DNA of 13,957 nt, taken from Cellvibrionales bacterium UBA4495 (GTDB taxonomy: Bacteria; Pseudomonadota; Gammaproteobacteria; Pseudomonadales; Porticoccaceae). Shown here piece after piece: positions 6,473-13,695 of this stretch. The first letter of the stretch is position 1. The number at the start of each line of letters is the position of its first letter. Under the pieces are notes generated by a model. That model worked only from the letters and a program-made list of their open reading frames with translations, searched no databases and had not been told where the DNA came from. The position numbers and the translations under genes were made by a program. The stretch spans positions 242 to 14,198 of the forward strand of contig DGNJ01000024.1 of the NCBI GenBank assembly GCA_002388905.1, given 5' to 3'.

Positions 6473-6481
6473 GAGTCTGTG

Positions 6482-7255
6482 ATGTCACTGATTGAACGCT
6501 CCGATGCGGGAGATTGCGCCGTCCTGACCCTCAACCGACCCCGGGTACGCAACGCCATCAGCAATGAGATGCTGGCCGCTCTGGAGGACCACCTGGATGT
6601 GGTCGAGACCGACGGCAGCAGGGGGGTTATTATTACCGGTGCCGGTAACGGCTTTTGTGCCGGGACCGATCTTCGGGAAATGACGGATATGGGCCTCGAT
6701 CGCTACCTCGAGCGCGTCGAGCGGGTCCATCAGCTATTTGTGCGCCTGAGAACATTTTCCCTGATCAGCATTGCGGCCGTCCACGGTGCCGCCCTGGGCG
6801 GCGGCACCGAACTGGCCGCGGCCTGCACATTCAGGGTTGCCGCCGCGGACGCTGTTTTCGGTCTGCCGGAAATCCGCCTGGGTGTCATGCCCAGCTACGG
6901 CGGTACCCAGACAGTATCCCGGCTTATCGGCGAGAATCGCGCCCTGGAGTTGATGTTGAGCGGGCGCAACCTGACAGCAACCGAGGCCCTGGACATCGGG
7001 CTGATTAATCGCTGCCTTCCCGAGGGGAGGAACCTGGTGGACGGGGCCTGTGAATTTGCCGGGCAGATGACCCCTTACAGCCTGGTCGCTCAGCAGGGTA
7101 TCCGGGCCTGTGGCGCCGCCAGCGGTGACTGTACGCTCGAGGCGGGTATGGCCCTTGAGCGCGAGCATACCCGCGAGGTCTTTGCCAGCGACGACGCCCG
7201 GGAAGGCGTGGCCGCGTTTCTGGAAAAGCGCACTCCGAGATTCCGGGATTGTTAG
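6482..7255 (+). CDS. Enoyl-CoA hydratase/isomerase (crotonase) family protein
   Basis: A 257-residue crotonase of standard length. The two oxyanion-hole segments are GFCAGTDL (57-64) and HGAALGGGTELA (101-112). Both glutamates used by classical enoyl-CoA hydratases are in place: E110 (GGGTELA) and E130 (LPEIRLGVMPSYGGTQ). A hydratase role on an acyl-CoA intermediate is therefore plausible, though isomerase or C-C lyase members of the family cannot be excluded. AGGAG (6471-6475) lies 6 nt before ATG 6482; a GTG directly precedes it. The upstream SnoaL-like stop is only 9 nt away and the epoxide hydrolase follows after 46 bp, suggesting a three-gene operon segment. It implies that part of the pathway runs on CoA thioesters, although no CoA ligase is in the window. 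Confidence 0.9.
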   Translation: MSLIERSDAGDCAVLTLNRPRVRNAISNEMLAALEDHLDVVETDGSRGVIITGAGNGFCAGTDLREMTDMGLDRYLERVERVHQLFVRLRTFSLISIAAVHGAALGGGTELAAACTFRVAAADAVFGLPEIRLGVMPSYGGTQTVSRLIGENRALELMLSGRNLTATEALDIGLINRCLPEGRNLVDGACEFAGQMTPYSLVAQQGIRACGAASGDCTLEAGMALEREHTREVFASDDAREGVAAFLEKRTPRFRDC

Positions 7256-7301
7256 TCTGGATCGAACCGTTCCCTGTATTTCTTTGCCTGGAGGCTAAAC
7301 G

Positions 7302-8453
7302 ATGAACACCACCGTCACCCCCTGCCCGATCGAGATTGGCGACGAACAACTGGATGACCTGAGGCGTCGCCTGGAAATGACCCGCTGGCCCGAGAAGGAA
7401 ACTGTTTCCGACTGGTCCCAGGGAGCGCCCCTGGCCTATATCCGGGAACTCTGCGATTACTGGCTGAACGACTATGACTGGCGCCGCTGCGAGCGCGCCC
7501 TCAACCGCTTCTCGCCCGCCAAGACGACTGTCGACGGCCTGGGGATCCATTTTCTTCATATACCCTCGCCCCACGACAATGCCCTGCCGCTCATCCTGAC
7601 CCACGGCTGGCCGGGTTCCCTGGTGGAGTTTGCCCAGGTGATCGAGCCTCTGGTGAACCCCACTGCTTTCGGAGGCCGGGCCAGGGATGCGTTCCACCTG
7701 GTGTGTCCCAGTCTTCCCGGTTACGGTTTTTCCGATAAGCCGGAGGAAACCGGTTGGGACATGCACCGGATAGCCCGTGCCTGGGATCAGCTTATGGCAC
7801 GGCTGGGCTACGATCGCTATGTGGCCCAGGGTGGAGACTGGGGATCGGCGGTGGTCCATGCCATCGCCCAGCTCCCGGAAAGCCGCTGCCTCGGTATCCA
7901 CACCAACATGCCCATCCTTAGTCCAGATCCCGAGACCATGGACGACCTGACAGAGTCGGAGAAATCGGCCCTGGCGGGTATGCAGTACTACCAGGAAAAA
8001 GACAGCGGATACGCGAAGATTCAGAGCACCCGTCCCCAGACCCTCGGTTACGGTTTGACGGATTCACCCAGCGCCCAGGCGGCCTGGATCGTGGAGAAAT
8101 TCTGGGCCTGGACGGACTGCGGCGAAGGGGCGGACCGGCACCCGGAAAAGGTCCTCACCAAGGACCAGCTGCTCGACAATATCATGATGTACTGGTTGCC
8201 GGCGGCGGGAGCATCTTCAGCCCGGCTTTACTGGGAAAGCTTTATCAGCATGGATTCGAGTCCCATCGAGATGCCCGTGGGTTGCAGCATTTTCCCCGGA
8301 GAGATTTTCCGGGCATCGCGGCGCTGGGCCGAAAAGCGCTACAGCAACCTGATTCACTGGAATGAACTGGACAGGGGAGGGCATTTCGCCGCGTTCGAGC
8401 AGCCGGATATCTTTGTGGACGAGGTTCAGCAATGTTTCCGGTACTTCCGCTAA
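7302..8453 (+). CDS. Epoxide hydrolase (EHN-domain, microsomal type)
   Basis: A 383-residue epoxide hydrolase with the N-terminal EHN-type region ('LRRRLEMTRWPEKETVSDW', about 20-38) that caps microsomal and fungal soluble enzymes. The alpha/beta-hydrolase core follows. The oxyanion motif is HGWPGS (101-106), the nucleophile D179 lies in GGDWGS (177-182), and the base is H361 in RGGHFAAFEQP. E334 in FPGEIF is the probable charge-relay acid. A tyrosine (Y310 in RLYWES) is placed to activate the epoxide oxygen. All catalytic elements are present, so hydrolysis of an epoxide to a trans-diol is expected; the substrate is unknown. CTGGAGG upstream supports ATG 7302. The gene closes the SnoaL-crotonase-hydrolase run, and a 280-bp gap follows. 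Confidence 0.92.
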   Translation: MNTTVTPCPIEIGDEQLDDLRRRLEMTRWPEKETVSDWSQGAPLAYIRELCDYWLNDYDWRRCERALNRFSPAKTTVDGLGIHFLHIPSPHDNALPLILTHGWPGSLVEFAQVIEPLVNPTAFGGRARDAFHLVCPSLPGYGFSDKPEETGWDMHRIARAWDQLMARLGYDRYVAQGGDWGSAVVHAIAQLPESRCLGIHTNMPILSPDPETMDDLTESEKSALAGMQYYQEKDSGYAKIQSTRPQTLGYGLTDSPSAQAAWIVEKFWAWTDCGEGADRHPEKVLTKDQLLDNIMMYWLPAAGASSARLYWESFISMDSSPIEMPVGCSIFPGEIFRASRRWAEKRYSNLIHWNELDRGGHFAAFEQPDIFVDEVQQCFRYFR

Positions 8454-8562
8454 AGCGCCGGGCGCAATAAACGTGGCGAGAAAGGCGTGATACAGTGGCG
8501 AATCGAGGCTTGTTCGTGGTGCCGATCACGGGCCGCCGCAGGCGGTCACGCGCTTGTGCGAA

Positions 8563-8590
8563 TATACAATAATTGGGTAAACTGTATAAA
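8563..8590 (+). promoter_or_regulatory. AT-rich operator/promoter candidate upstream of the SDR gene
   Basis: In an otherwise GC-rich 280-bp gap, TATACA (8563-8568) and TGTATA (8583-8588) form a perfect inverted repeat with a 14-nt spacer. Two -10-like hexamers, TACAAT (8565-8570) and TATAAA (8585-8590), overlap the arms. No good -35 is visible. The rest of the gap (8454-8733) holds only a small CCGCC-GCA-GGCGG hairpin and no gene I can support. Promoter function is inferred. Confidence 0.35.
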
Positions 8591-8733
8591 TTCCAGGCAG
8601 CAGGGGAATCCCGCGTGCCGTTCCGCAGACCGGGGCGGGGCCGTGCTGCATCGGGCCCGGGCAAGACCCAGGATACGGCTCCCGGTCAGGCAAGGTCGGC
8701 CGGGCTACTTCGATGAACACAGGGTAAGAAAAG

Positions 8734-9501
8734 ATGACTGATTTGTTTTCCGTTTCCGGCAAGATCGCCGTTGTCACCGGTGGTTCCGATGGTATCGGCC
8801 AGATGATCACCCAGGGCCTGGTGGAGGCCGGTGCCAAGACCTATATCGTTGCCCGGAACCTGGAAAAAGCCCGGAAAGCGGCCGGCGAATTGTCCGGTAG
8901 TGGCTCGTGCATTCCCATCCAGGGCGACCTGGCCACCCTGGCTGGTATCGATGCCGTCGTCGCCCAGCTTTCGGAACTGGAATCCCGGGTGGACATCCTG
9001 ATCAACAATGCCGGCGTCCACCGGTTCGAGGCCCTCGAGGAATTCGATGAGGAGAGTTGGGACAGTCACCTGGACCTGAACCTGAAGACCCCCATGTTCA
9101 TGATCCGCAAGATGCTGCCCCTGTTGCGGGAGGCCGGCACACCGGAGGATCCGGCACGGGTTATCAATATCGGCTCCACCGACGGCAAGCGCGTCTCGGA
9201 TATGGAGCATTACCCCTATTATGCCTCCAAGGCCGGCGTCCACCAGATTTCCCGGGCCCTGGGGCGTCGCCTGGGTCCCGAATGGATCAACGTCAACGCC
9301 ATTGCCCCCGGGCCTTTCCCCACGGCGGTGACCGATGTGGGCAGCCCGGAATTGCGTGAGCAAATCAAGAAAGGCATCCCTTGCCGGCGCTTCGGCTCGC
9401 CGGAGGACATCATGGGGTCGGTGATCTACCTCTGTTCCCGGGCCGGCGCCTACACTAACGCGACGATTTTGTCGGTGGACGGCGGTATTGCTGGCGCTTG
9501 A
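8734..9501 (+). CDS. Short-chain dehydrogenase/reductase (classical SDR)
   Basis: A 255-residue classical SDR. The cofactor motif is TGGSDGIG (15-22), the NNAG motif is at 91-94, and the catalytic tetrad is N116, S148, Y162 and K166. 'APGPFPTAVTD' (191-201) is the flexible substrate loop, and 'ILSVDGGIAGA' is the usual C-terminus. R41 after the second strand ('VARN') suggests NADP(H). The overall pattern resembles FabG/RhlG-type 3-oxoacyl reductases, so a beta-hydroxy/beta-keto step next to the crotonase and BKACE would make sense, as would diol dehydrogenation. The upstream AGGGTAAGAAAAG is only a weak ribosome binding site, but no better start exists. Family is certain; substrate is unknown. 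Confidence 0.92.
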   Translation: MTDLFSVSGKIAVVTGGSDGIGQMITQGLVEAGAKTYIVARNLEKARKAAGELSGSGSCIPIQGDLATLAGIDAVVAQLSELESRVDILINNAGVHRFEALEEFDEESWDSHLDLNLKTPMFMIRKMLPLLREAGTPEDPARVINIGSTDGKRVSDMEHYPYYASKAGVHQISRALGRRLGPEWINVNAIAPGPFPTAVTDVGSPELREQIKKGIPCRRFGSPEDIMGSVIYLCSRAGAYTNATILSVDGGIAGA

Positions 9502-9575
9502 TCCGACAGGGGCACTGCCGGTCGCCACGCAAAAAATCGGGAAAAACCGGCACTGTTTGGAGTAAACCGGTATTT

Positions 9576-9593
9576 TGGAATGTCATAATTCCA
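9576..9593 (+). promoter_or_regulatory. Palindrome overlapping a -10 element upstream of the BKACE gene
   Basis: A perfect inverted repeat TGGAAT (9576-9581)/ATTCCA (9588-9593) with a 6-nt centre forms an 18-bp operator-like site. It overlaps CATAAT (9584-9589), a 5/6 match to TATAAT located about 36 nt before the ATG at 9625. No clear -35 is visible, which would fit a regulated promoter. The binding protein is unknown. Confidence 0.45.
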
Positions 9594-9624
9594 CACATAG
9601 ATTATTTCTCGCGAGGTACAAGTC

Positions 9625-10572
9625 ATGGCCAAGAAACGTAAAGTTATCATCACCTGCGCGGTGACGGGTGCCATTCACACACCGAGCATGTCTCCCTACC
9701 TGCCGGTGACGGGCGACGAGATCGCCGAGGCCGCCATCGCCGCTTCGAAAGCCGGTGCCGCCATTATCCACCTTCACGCCAGGAACCAGGAGGATGGTCG
9801 GCCCGACCAGACCGCCGAGGCATTCGGGCGCTTCCTGCCCAAAATCCACCAGGGCTGTGATGCGGTCATGAACCTGACCACCGGCGGCTCGCCCTATATG
9901 AGCCTTGAGCAGCGCCTCGAGCCGGCCTTCGCTTTCGAGCCCGAGGTCGCGTCCATGAACATGGGCACCATGAACTTCGGGCTCTTCCCCATGCTCAACC
10001 GCTTCAAGGATTTTAAATACGACTGGGAGTACGACTACCTGAAGAACAGTGATGAGCTGATCTTCAAGAATACCTATCGTGACATGGAGTACGTGCTCAC
10101 TGAACTGGGCAAACTCGGCACCCGCTTCGAGTTCGAGTGCTACGATACCGCCCACCTGTACAACCTTGCGCACTATGTGGATCGCGGCCTGGTCAAGCCC
10201 CCGTTCTTTATTCAGACGGTGTTTGGCATTCTCGGGGGTATTGGGACCCACCCCGAAGATGTTCAGCACATGAGGCGGACCGCTGATCGACTCTTTGGCA
10301 AGGACTACAAATGGTCCGTTCTCGGCGCCGGCAGCAAGCAGATGTCCATCGCCGCCATGAGCGCCGCCGAGGGTGGCAATGTCCGCGTGGGCCTGGAAGA
10401 CAGCCTTTGGATAGGCCCGGGCGAGTTGGCAAAATCCAATGCCGACCAGGTGACCCGCGCCGTGCAAATGATCGAGGCCATGGGGCTGGAAGTGGCGACA
10501 CCGGCGGAGGCCCGGGAAATTCTGGAGCTCAAGGGGGCCGACAAGGTCAAGTTGCAGAACGCCGCCGCCTGA
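9625..10572 (+). CDS. Beta-keto acid cleavage enzyme (BKACE, DUF849 family)
   Basis: A 315-residue BKACE-family protein. These TIM-barrel, zinc-dependent enzymes cleave a beta-keto acid with acetyl-CoA to give acetoacetyl-CoA (or a CoA ester of the other half) plus a new CoA ester or acid. The N-terminus 'VIITCAVTGAIHTPSMSPYLP' (7-27) and 'AAIIHLHARNQEDGRP' (45-60) are diagnostic. H49 and H51 are the expected zinc histidines, and E258 in 'VRVGLEDSLW' the expected zinc glutamate. 'MNLTTGGSP' (82-90) and 'MNMGTMNFG' (111-119) line the barrel. Members range from 3-keto-5-aminohexanoate cleavage (lysine degradation) to unassigned substrates, so the keto acid here is unknown. It probably acts late in the pathway. 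Length and motifs are intact. ATG 9625 follows GCGAGGTACAAGTC. Confidence 0.92.
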   Translation: MAKKRKVIITCAVTGAIHTPSMSPYLPVTGDEIAEAAIAASKAGAAIIHLHARNQEDGRPDQTAEAFGRFLPKIHQGCDAVMNLTTGGSPYMSLEQRLEPAFAFEPEVASMNMGTMNFGLFPMLNRFKDFKYDWEYDYLKNSDELIFKNTYRDMEYVLTELGKLGTRFEFECYDTAHLYNLAHYVDRGLVKPPFFIQTVFGILGGIGTHPEDVQHMRRTADRLFGKDYKWSVLGAGSKQMSIAAMSAAEGGNVRVGLEDSLWIGPGELAKSNADQVTRAVQMIEAMGLEVATPAEAREILELKGADKVKLQNAAA

Positions 10573-10606
10573 CCTGGCGAGGCGTTAAATTCGGTCTCGG
10601 ATTTTT

Positions 10607-10643
10607 GCCGGCCTTTGGACCGGCTGGGCCCCGTTGAAACGGG
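10607..10643 (+). other. Paired hairpins in the gap after the BKACE gene
   Basis: Two hairpins follow each other: GCCGG/CCGGC with an 8-nt loop (10607-10624), and CCCGT-TGAA-ACGGG (10630-10643) followed by TTTGCCTT. The second resembles a weak intrinsic terminator with a broken T-tract. A third repeat, GCGGG/CCCGC (10665-10669 and 10678-10682), lies just before the next gene. Partial termination between the two genes is possible. Confidence 0.35.
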
Positions 10644-10711
10644 TTTGCCTTAATAGTGATTAGCGCGGGGCGGAAGTCCCGCCAAACTTTTAACCATTGG
10701 GATACACGACT

Positions 10712-11575
10712 ATGCGATTTCTAGCGTTTGAGAAAGCGGGGCGAGCCGGGCTCGCCGTTGCCGGCAAGGATGGCAGCTTTACCGGGCTCCAGGAAGGGGA
10801 CAGCGGTTTTCCCGGCACCCTCGATCAACTGCTGGCCAAGGGTGGCGATGCCCTGAAACAGGCCGCCGACGCGCTGGCCGCGGGTGACGCCATCGACCCG
10901 GATCAGGTCAACGTGCGGCCGCCACTGGCCCGGCCACCCAAGATTATCTGTCTGGGCCTTAACTACATGGATCACGCCAAGGAAGCGGGGCTGGAAGTCC
11001 CGGATTACCCCACGGTATTTGTCCGGTTCCCCACCAGCCTGATTGGTCACAATGAAGCCATGATCCGCCCCAGGGTATCTGACAAGCTTGACTACGAAGG
11101 CGAGCTCGTGGCCGTAATCGGTAAAGGCGGGCGTCATATTCCCGAATCCGAGGCCCTGGACCACGTGGCCGGCTATTCCGTTTTCAACGACGGTTCGGTG
11201 CGTGACTACCAGCTTATGACGAGCCAGTGGACCGTGGGCAAGACCTTCGACGGCACCGGCGCATTCGGCCCCTACCTGGTGACCCCGGAGGACGTCCCCG
11301 CCGGCGCTTCCGGCCTGAAAATCGAGACCCGCCTCAACGGCGAGGTCATGCAGAGTTCCAATACAGACCAGTTGATCTTCAATGTGGCCAAGTCGATTTC
11401 CCTGCTCAGCGAGGCCATGACGCTGGAGCCCGGGGACACCTTTGTCATGGGAACGCCAGCCGGTATCGGTTTTGCCCGCAAGCCGCCGGTGCTGATGAAG
11501 CCCGGCGACGTTTGCGAAGTGGAAATCGAGGGCCTCGGAGTTCTGCGAAGCCCCATCGAAGACGAAAAAAATTAA
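10712..11575 (+). CDS. Fumarylacetoacetate hydrolase (FAH) family protein
   Basis: A 287-residue FAH-fold enzyme. The C-terminal FAH domain starts near 'KIICLGLNYMDHAKEAG' (77-93). Likely metal ligands are E129 and E131 ('DYEGELVAVIG', 127-137) and D160 ('GYSVFNDGSVRDYQ', 154-167). 'MGTPAGIGFARKPPVLMKPGD' (246-266) and a C-terminal 'EIEGLGVL' are typical. Family reactions include hydrolysis of acylpyruvates, hydration of 2-oxo-4-pentenoates and decarboxylation of oxo-diacids, all on ring-cleavage products. That fits the extradiol dioxygenase encoded next. The exact reaction cannot be assigned. ATG 10712 lacks a strong ribosome binding site, but the N-terminal 'MRFLAFE' matches family starts; TTG 10697 is in frame but less likely. 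Confidence 0.92.
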   Translation: MRFLAFEKAGRAGLAVAGKDGSFTGLQEGDSGFPGTLDQLLAKGGDALKQAADALAAGDAIDPDQVNVRPPLARPPKIICLGLNYMDHAKEAGLEVPDYPTVFVRFPTSLIGHNEAMIRPRVSDKLDYEGELVAVIGKGGRHIPESEALDHVAGYSVFNDGSVRDYQLMTSQWTVGKTFDGTGAFGPYLVTPEDVPAGASGLKIETRLNGEVMQSSNTDQLIFNVAKSISLLSEAMTLEPGDTFVMGTPAGIGFARKPPVLMKPGDVCEVEIEGLGVLRSPIEDEKN

Positions 11576-11599
11576 CCGGGCAATTTGCCCGCAATCAGG

Positions 11600-11635
11600 G
11601 GTACAAGGATGTACCGCCACTGGTCTCAGGCCAGT
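11600..11635 (+). promoter_or_regulatory. Adjacent inverted repeats upstream of the extradiol dioxygenase gene
   Basis: GGTACA-AGGA-TGTACC (11600-11615) is a perfect 6-bp inverted repeat. ACTGG-N7-CCAGT (11619-11635) is a second one directly downstream. They lie about 180-215 bp before the dioxygenase ATG. Further on, CGCCGATTTT and CGCCGGTATTTT (11661-11682) are near-repeats, and a TTGCCA -35-like hexamer (11721-11726) and GATAAT (11774-11779) occur without good mutual spacing. Operator function is inferred. Confidence 0.35.
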
Positions 11636-11813
11636 ACAAGCCTGGAAAATACAAGAAATTCGCCGATTTTCGCCGGTATTTTCGGGGCGCCCACTTAAAT
11701 AGGTAGGGATATCTGGTCGGTTGCCAGGTTAATAATTCTTAAAAAGGCTATTTTTTCAGCGGCGCGGTGCCGCGATAATCGGGAAGAGCCTGATTCCAGG
11801 CGAGGAGAAGGGT

Positions 11814-12749
11814 ATGACGAAAGACAAGCAATCCATGCGGCGTCCCGGCGTGCTGGGCGTGCATTCCCTGGACCATTTTGTCCTGGCGGTGCCGGACCTG
11901 GACGAAGCAAACAACTTTTATAGCCTTTTCGGGCTGGATGTTCGCGAGGAAAACGGCAGCCTCGGCATTTATGCCTCTGAAAACGATCATCGCTGGGGCG
12001 TTGTCGTCAAAGAGCCGAAGAAACATCTTAAAAAACTATGTTTCGGCTGTTACGAGGATGACTTGCCCCGCTTCGAGGAAAAGCTGAAGGAGCTGGGTGT
12101 GGATTACCAGCCCCTGGATCAGTCCCTGCATTTCGCCGATCCGGCCGGCATGGCCCTGGAAATTCGCGTGGCCGATCGCGTCGCCCCCACCAAAAAAGCG
12201 CCACTGGAATTTCCCCAGTTCGGCGAGGGCGAACGCAGCGCGCCCACGCGCAGTGACTCCAGGCCCACGCGGCCCAACCGCCTCTCGCACCTGGCCATGT
12301 TCACCGGGGAGCTGGATGTGGCCATCGATTTTTACAGCAATGTACTGGGGTTGCGCCTGTCCGATCGTTCCCTGGATATCGTCGCCTTCATGCACGCGCC
12401 CCACGGCAGCGATCATCACCTGGTGGCTTTCCTGGGATCCACGGGCCCCGGCCTGCACCACGTCAGCTGGGAAGTTTCCTCAGTGGATGAGGTGGGCATC
12501 GGTGCCGAGCACATGGCCCACAACGGCTTTGATTACAGTTGGGGCCTGGGTCGCCATGTTCTCGGTTCCAACTACTTCCACTATATCCGGGACCCCTGGG
12601 GAACCTGGTGCGAATATTCCGCGGGCATGGAGTATATTCCCGCCGATTGCGACTGGGATTCCGGCGACTACCCGCCGGAGGATTCCTTTTATCTCTGGGG
12701 TCCCGAGGTGGCAGCCGGTTTCACCGACAACGTGGAACAACAGTCCTGA
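11814..12749 (+). CDS. Type I extradiol dioxygenase (VOC superfamily, two-domain)
   Basis: A 311-residue ring-cleavage dioxygenase with two VOC domains. The N-terminal domain (about 17-120, 'VHSLDHFVLAVPDLDEANNFY') is non-catalytic as in BphC. The C-terminal domain carries the iron ligands H159 ('LSHLAMF'), H215 ('GLHHVSW') and E267 ('TWCEYSAG'). BphC-like second-sphere residues are also present: H200/H201 in 'SDHHLVAF', and H248 and Y257 in 'LGRHVLGSNYFHYIRDPWG'. All residues needed for Fe(II)-dependent meta-cleavage of a catechol are therefore visible. A charged, proline-rich linker (about 123-155) separates the domains, and a ~35-residue acidic tail follows the active site. The substrate is unknown. 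GGAGAAGG precedes ATG 11814. It lies between the FAH-family gene and an alpha/beta hydrolase, both logical next-step enzymes. Confidence 0.92.
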   Translation: MTKDKQSMRRPGVLGVHSLDHFVLAVPDLDEANNFYSLFGLDVREENGSLGIYASENDHRWGVVVKEPKKHLKKLCFGCYEDDLPRFEEKLKELGVDYQPLDQSLHFADPAGMALEIRVADRVAPTKKAPLEFPQFGEGERSAPTRSDSRPTRPNRLSHLAMFTGELDVAIDFYSNVLGLRLSDRSLDIVAFMHAPHGSDHHLVAFLGSTGPGLHHVSWEVSSVDEVGIGAEHMAHNGFDYSWGLGRHVLGSNYFHYIRDPWGTWCEYSAGMEYIPADCDWDSGDYPPEDSFYLWGPEVAAGFTDNVEQQS

Positions 12750-12752
12750 CAG

Positions 12753-12810
12753 GAGGCGTGTCCCGGTCGCCGGTGTTTATGCCGGCACCGGGACACCGGC
12801 AAGCCGCCTC
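12753..12810 (+). other. Long intergenic stem-loop between dioxygenase and hydrolase genes
   Basis: GAGGCG plus TGTCCCGGT (12753-12767) can pair with ACCGGGACA (12787-12795) and CGCCTC (12805-12810), leaving a 9-nt bulge at 12796-12804. Inside, GCCGG (12769-12773) pairs with CCGGC (12782-12786) around an 8-nt loop, with one unpaired C at 12768. This gives about 20 base pairs. Only TTTC follows, so it is not a standard terminator. It may be a processing, stability or partial-termination element. Confidence 0.6.
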
Positions 12811-12854
12811 TTTCATCCCCATCAACAATAAACCCCGTTTCTGGAGCATTGACC

Positions 12855-13580
12855 ATGGCAAACTATTTACTTCTGCACTGCGGCGCCGCCGGTTCCTGGA
12901 TGTGGCGCCCGGTGGAAAGACTGTTGCGCGACCGGGGCCACCAGGTCTGGACTGTCACTTATACCGGTTTTGCCGAGCGGCGTCACCTGAACAGCAAGGA
13001 TGTCACGCCCCAGACCCATGTCGCGGATGTGGTCAACACGATTCACTTCGAGGATATCGAGGACTGCATTATCGTCGCCCACAGCTATTCCGGCAGCATC
13101 GCTCCCGGCGTGGCGAGGCAGGTGCCGGACAAAATCAGCAAGCTGATCTACCTGGATGCCCTGGTAGTCAACGAGGGAGAAGCCACCAATGTCGCCATGG
13201 GATTCATGAACGCCGAGCAGGCCGACGGCATGCTGGAAATGGTCCAGCGGGGCGAGGCACCCATTTCATCGGGTGTGGCCGACATGCAGCGCAAGGATGC
13301 CGAACAGAACCCTTATCGAATGAGCGCCGACCGGCAACAGTGGGTGCTCGACCACCTGGACGAAATGCCCATGAGTTGCGGCCTGTCTCCCGTCAAGGTC
13401 GGTGCCGGGTCGTTGGACAAACCCGTTGAGTATATAGCCTGTACCGACACCATTATGGGTCCCATGCACGAGCGGGCAAAAGCCCTGGGCTGGCCGGTCC
13501 ACGAATTGGACGGCGACCATGTCGTATTGGTGGGCAACCCCGAAGGTACGGCCGATCTTATCGAGCAACTCAGCAAGTAA
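12855..13580 (+). CDS. Alpha/beta hydrolase (EstC / hydroxynitrile-lyase-like family)
   Basis: A 241-residue alpha/beta-fold hydrolase without a cap domain. It starts with the first strand and oxyanion segment 'NYLLLHCGAAGSWMWRPV' (3-20). The nucleophile S77 is in AHSYSG (75-80), a likely acid D198 in 'ACTDTIMGP', and the base H222 in 'DGDHVVLVGNPEGTADLI'. The arrangement resembles salicylate-esterase/EstC and hydroxynitrile-lyase-like hydrolases rather than the longer BphD-type C-C hydrolases. Even so, it may act on a ring-fission product of the dioxygenase encoded just upstream, or on an ester substrate at the pathway entry. ATG 12855 with CTGGAG upstream is preferred to the in-frame TTG at 12849. 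A terminator-like hairpin follows the stop, so it is probably the last gene of its unit. Confidence 0.9.
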   Translation: MANYLLLHCGAAGSWMWRPVERLLRDRGHQVWTVTYTGFAERRHLNSKDVTPQTHVADVVNTIHFEDIEDCIIVAHSYSGSIAPGVARQVPDKISKLIYLDALVVNEGEATNVAMGFMNAEQADGMLEMVQRGEAPISSGVADMQRKDAEQNPYRMSADRQQWVLDHLDEMPMSCGLSPVKVGAGSLDKPVEYIACTDTIMGPMHERAKALGWPVHELDGDHVVLVGNPEGTADLIEQLSK

Positions 13581-13585
13581 TGCAA

Positions 13586-13607
13586 AGGGTCCCGCGGCCG
13601 GGACCCT
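13586..13607 (+). terminator. Terminator-like hairpin after the alpha/beta hydrolase gene
   Basis: A perfect 9-bp stem, AGGGTCCCG (13586-13594) and CGGGACCCT (13599-13607), with a 4-nt loop begins 5 nt after the stop codon. The T-rich stretch (13620-13639) comes about 12 nt after the stem rather than directly, so efficiency is uncertain. It shares GTCCCGG/CCGGGAC with the stem-loop at 12753-12810. Confidence 0.55.
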
Positions 13608-13647
13608 GCGCGATGCTCCCTTCTTTGTTTTGTTGTCTTCCCATGCT

Positions 13648-13670
13648 GCCGGGATGTTGTTCGTCCCGGC
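13648..13670 (+). other. Inverted repeat in the leader of the MFS transporter gene
   Basis: GCCGGGA (13648-13654) and TCCCGGC (13664-13670) form a perfect 7-bp inverted repeat with a 9-nt loop, 26 bp before the transporter start. It may be an operator or a translation-affecting hairpin. Confidence 0.35.
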
Positions 13671-13695
13671 CAGCTTCCCGGCCGGCGCGTAAGCC

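Noticed and set aside
9583..10467. 294-residue minus-strand open frame opposite the BKACE gene, and the similar frames opposite the FAH, SDR and epoxide hydrolase genes
   Set aside because: These are antisense shadows of high-GC genes; their sequences show no family motif and no ribosome binding site, while the + strand frames have complete catalytic motifs.
3660..12832. Recurrent CAATAAA heptamer before several genes (3660-3666, 5918-5924, 8465-8471, 12826-12832)
   Set aside because: It also occurs inside the second Rieske gene (from 5333), its distance to start codons varies and it is simple AT-rich sequence, so I do not treat it as a regulatory motif.
12539..13429. 296-residue + strand frame spanning the end of the dioxygenase gene and the hydrolase gene
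   Set aside because: It runs out of frame through two real genes and the stem-loop, and has an Arg/Gly/His-rich composition typical of a +1 shadow frame.
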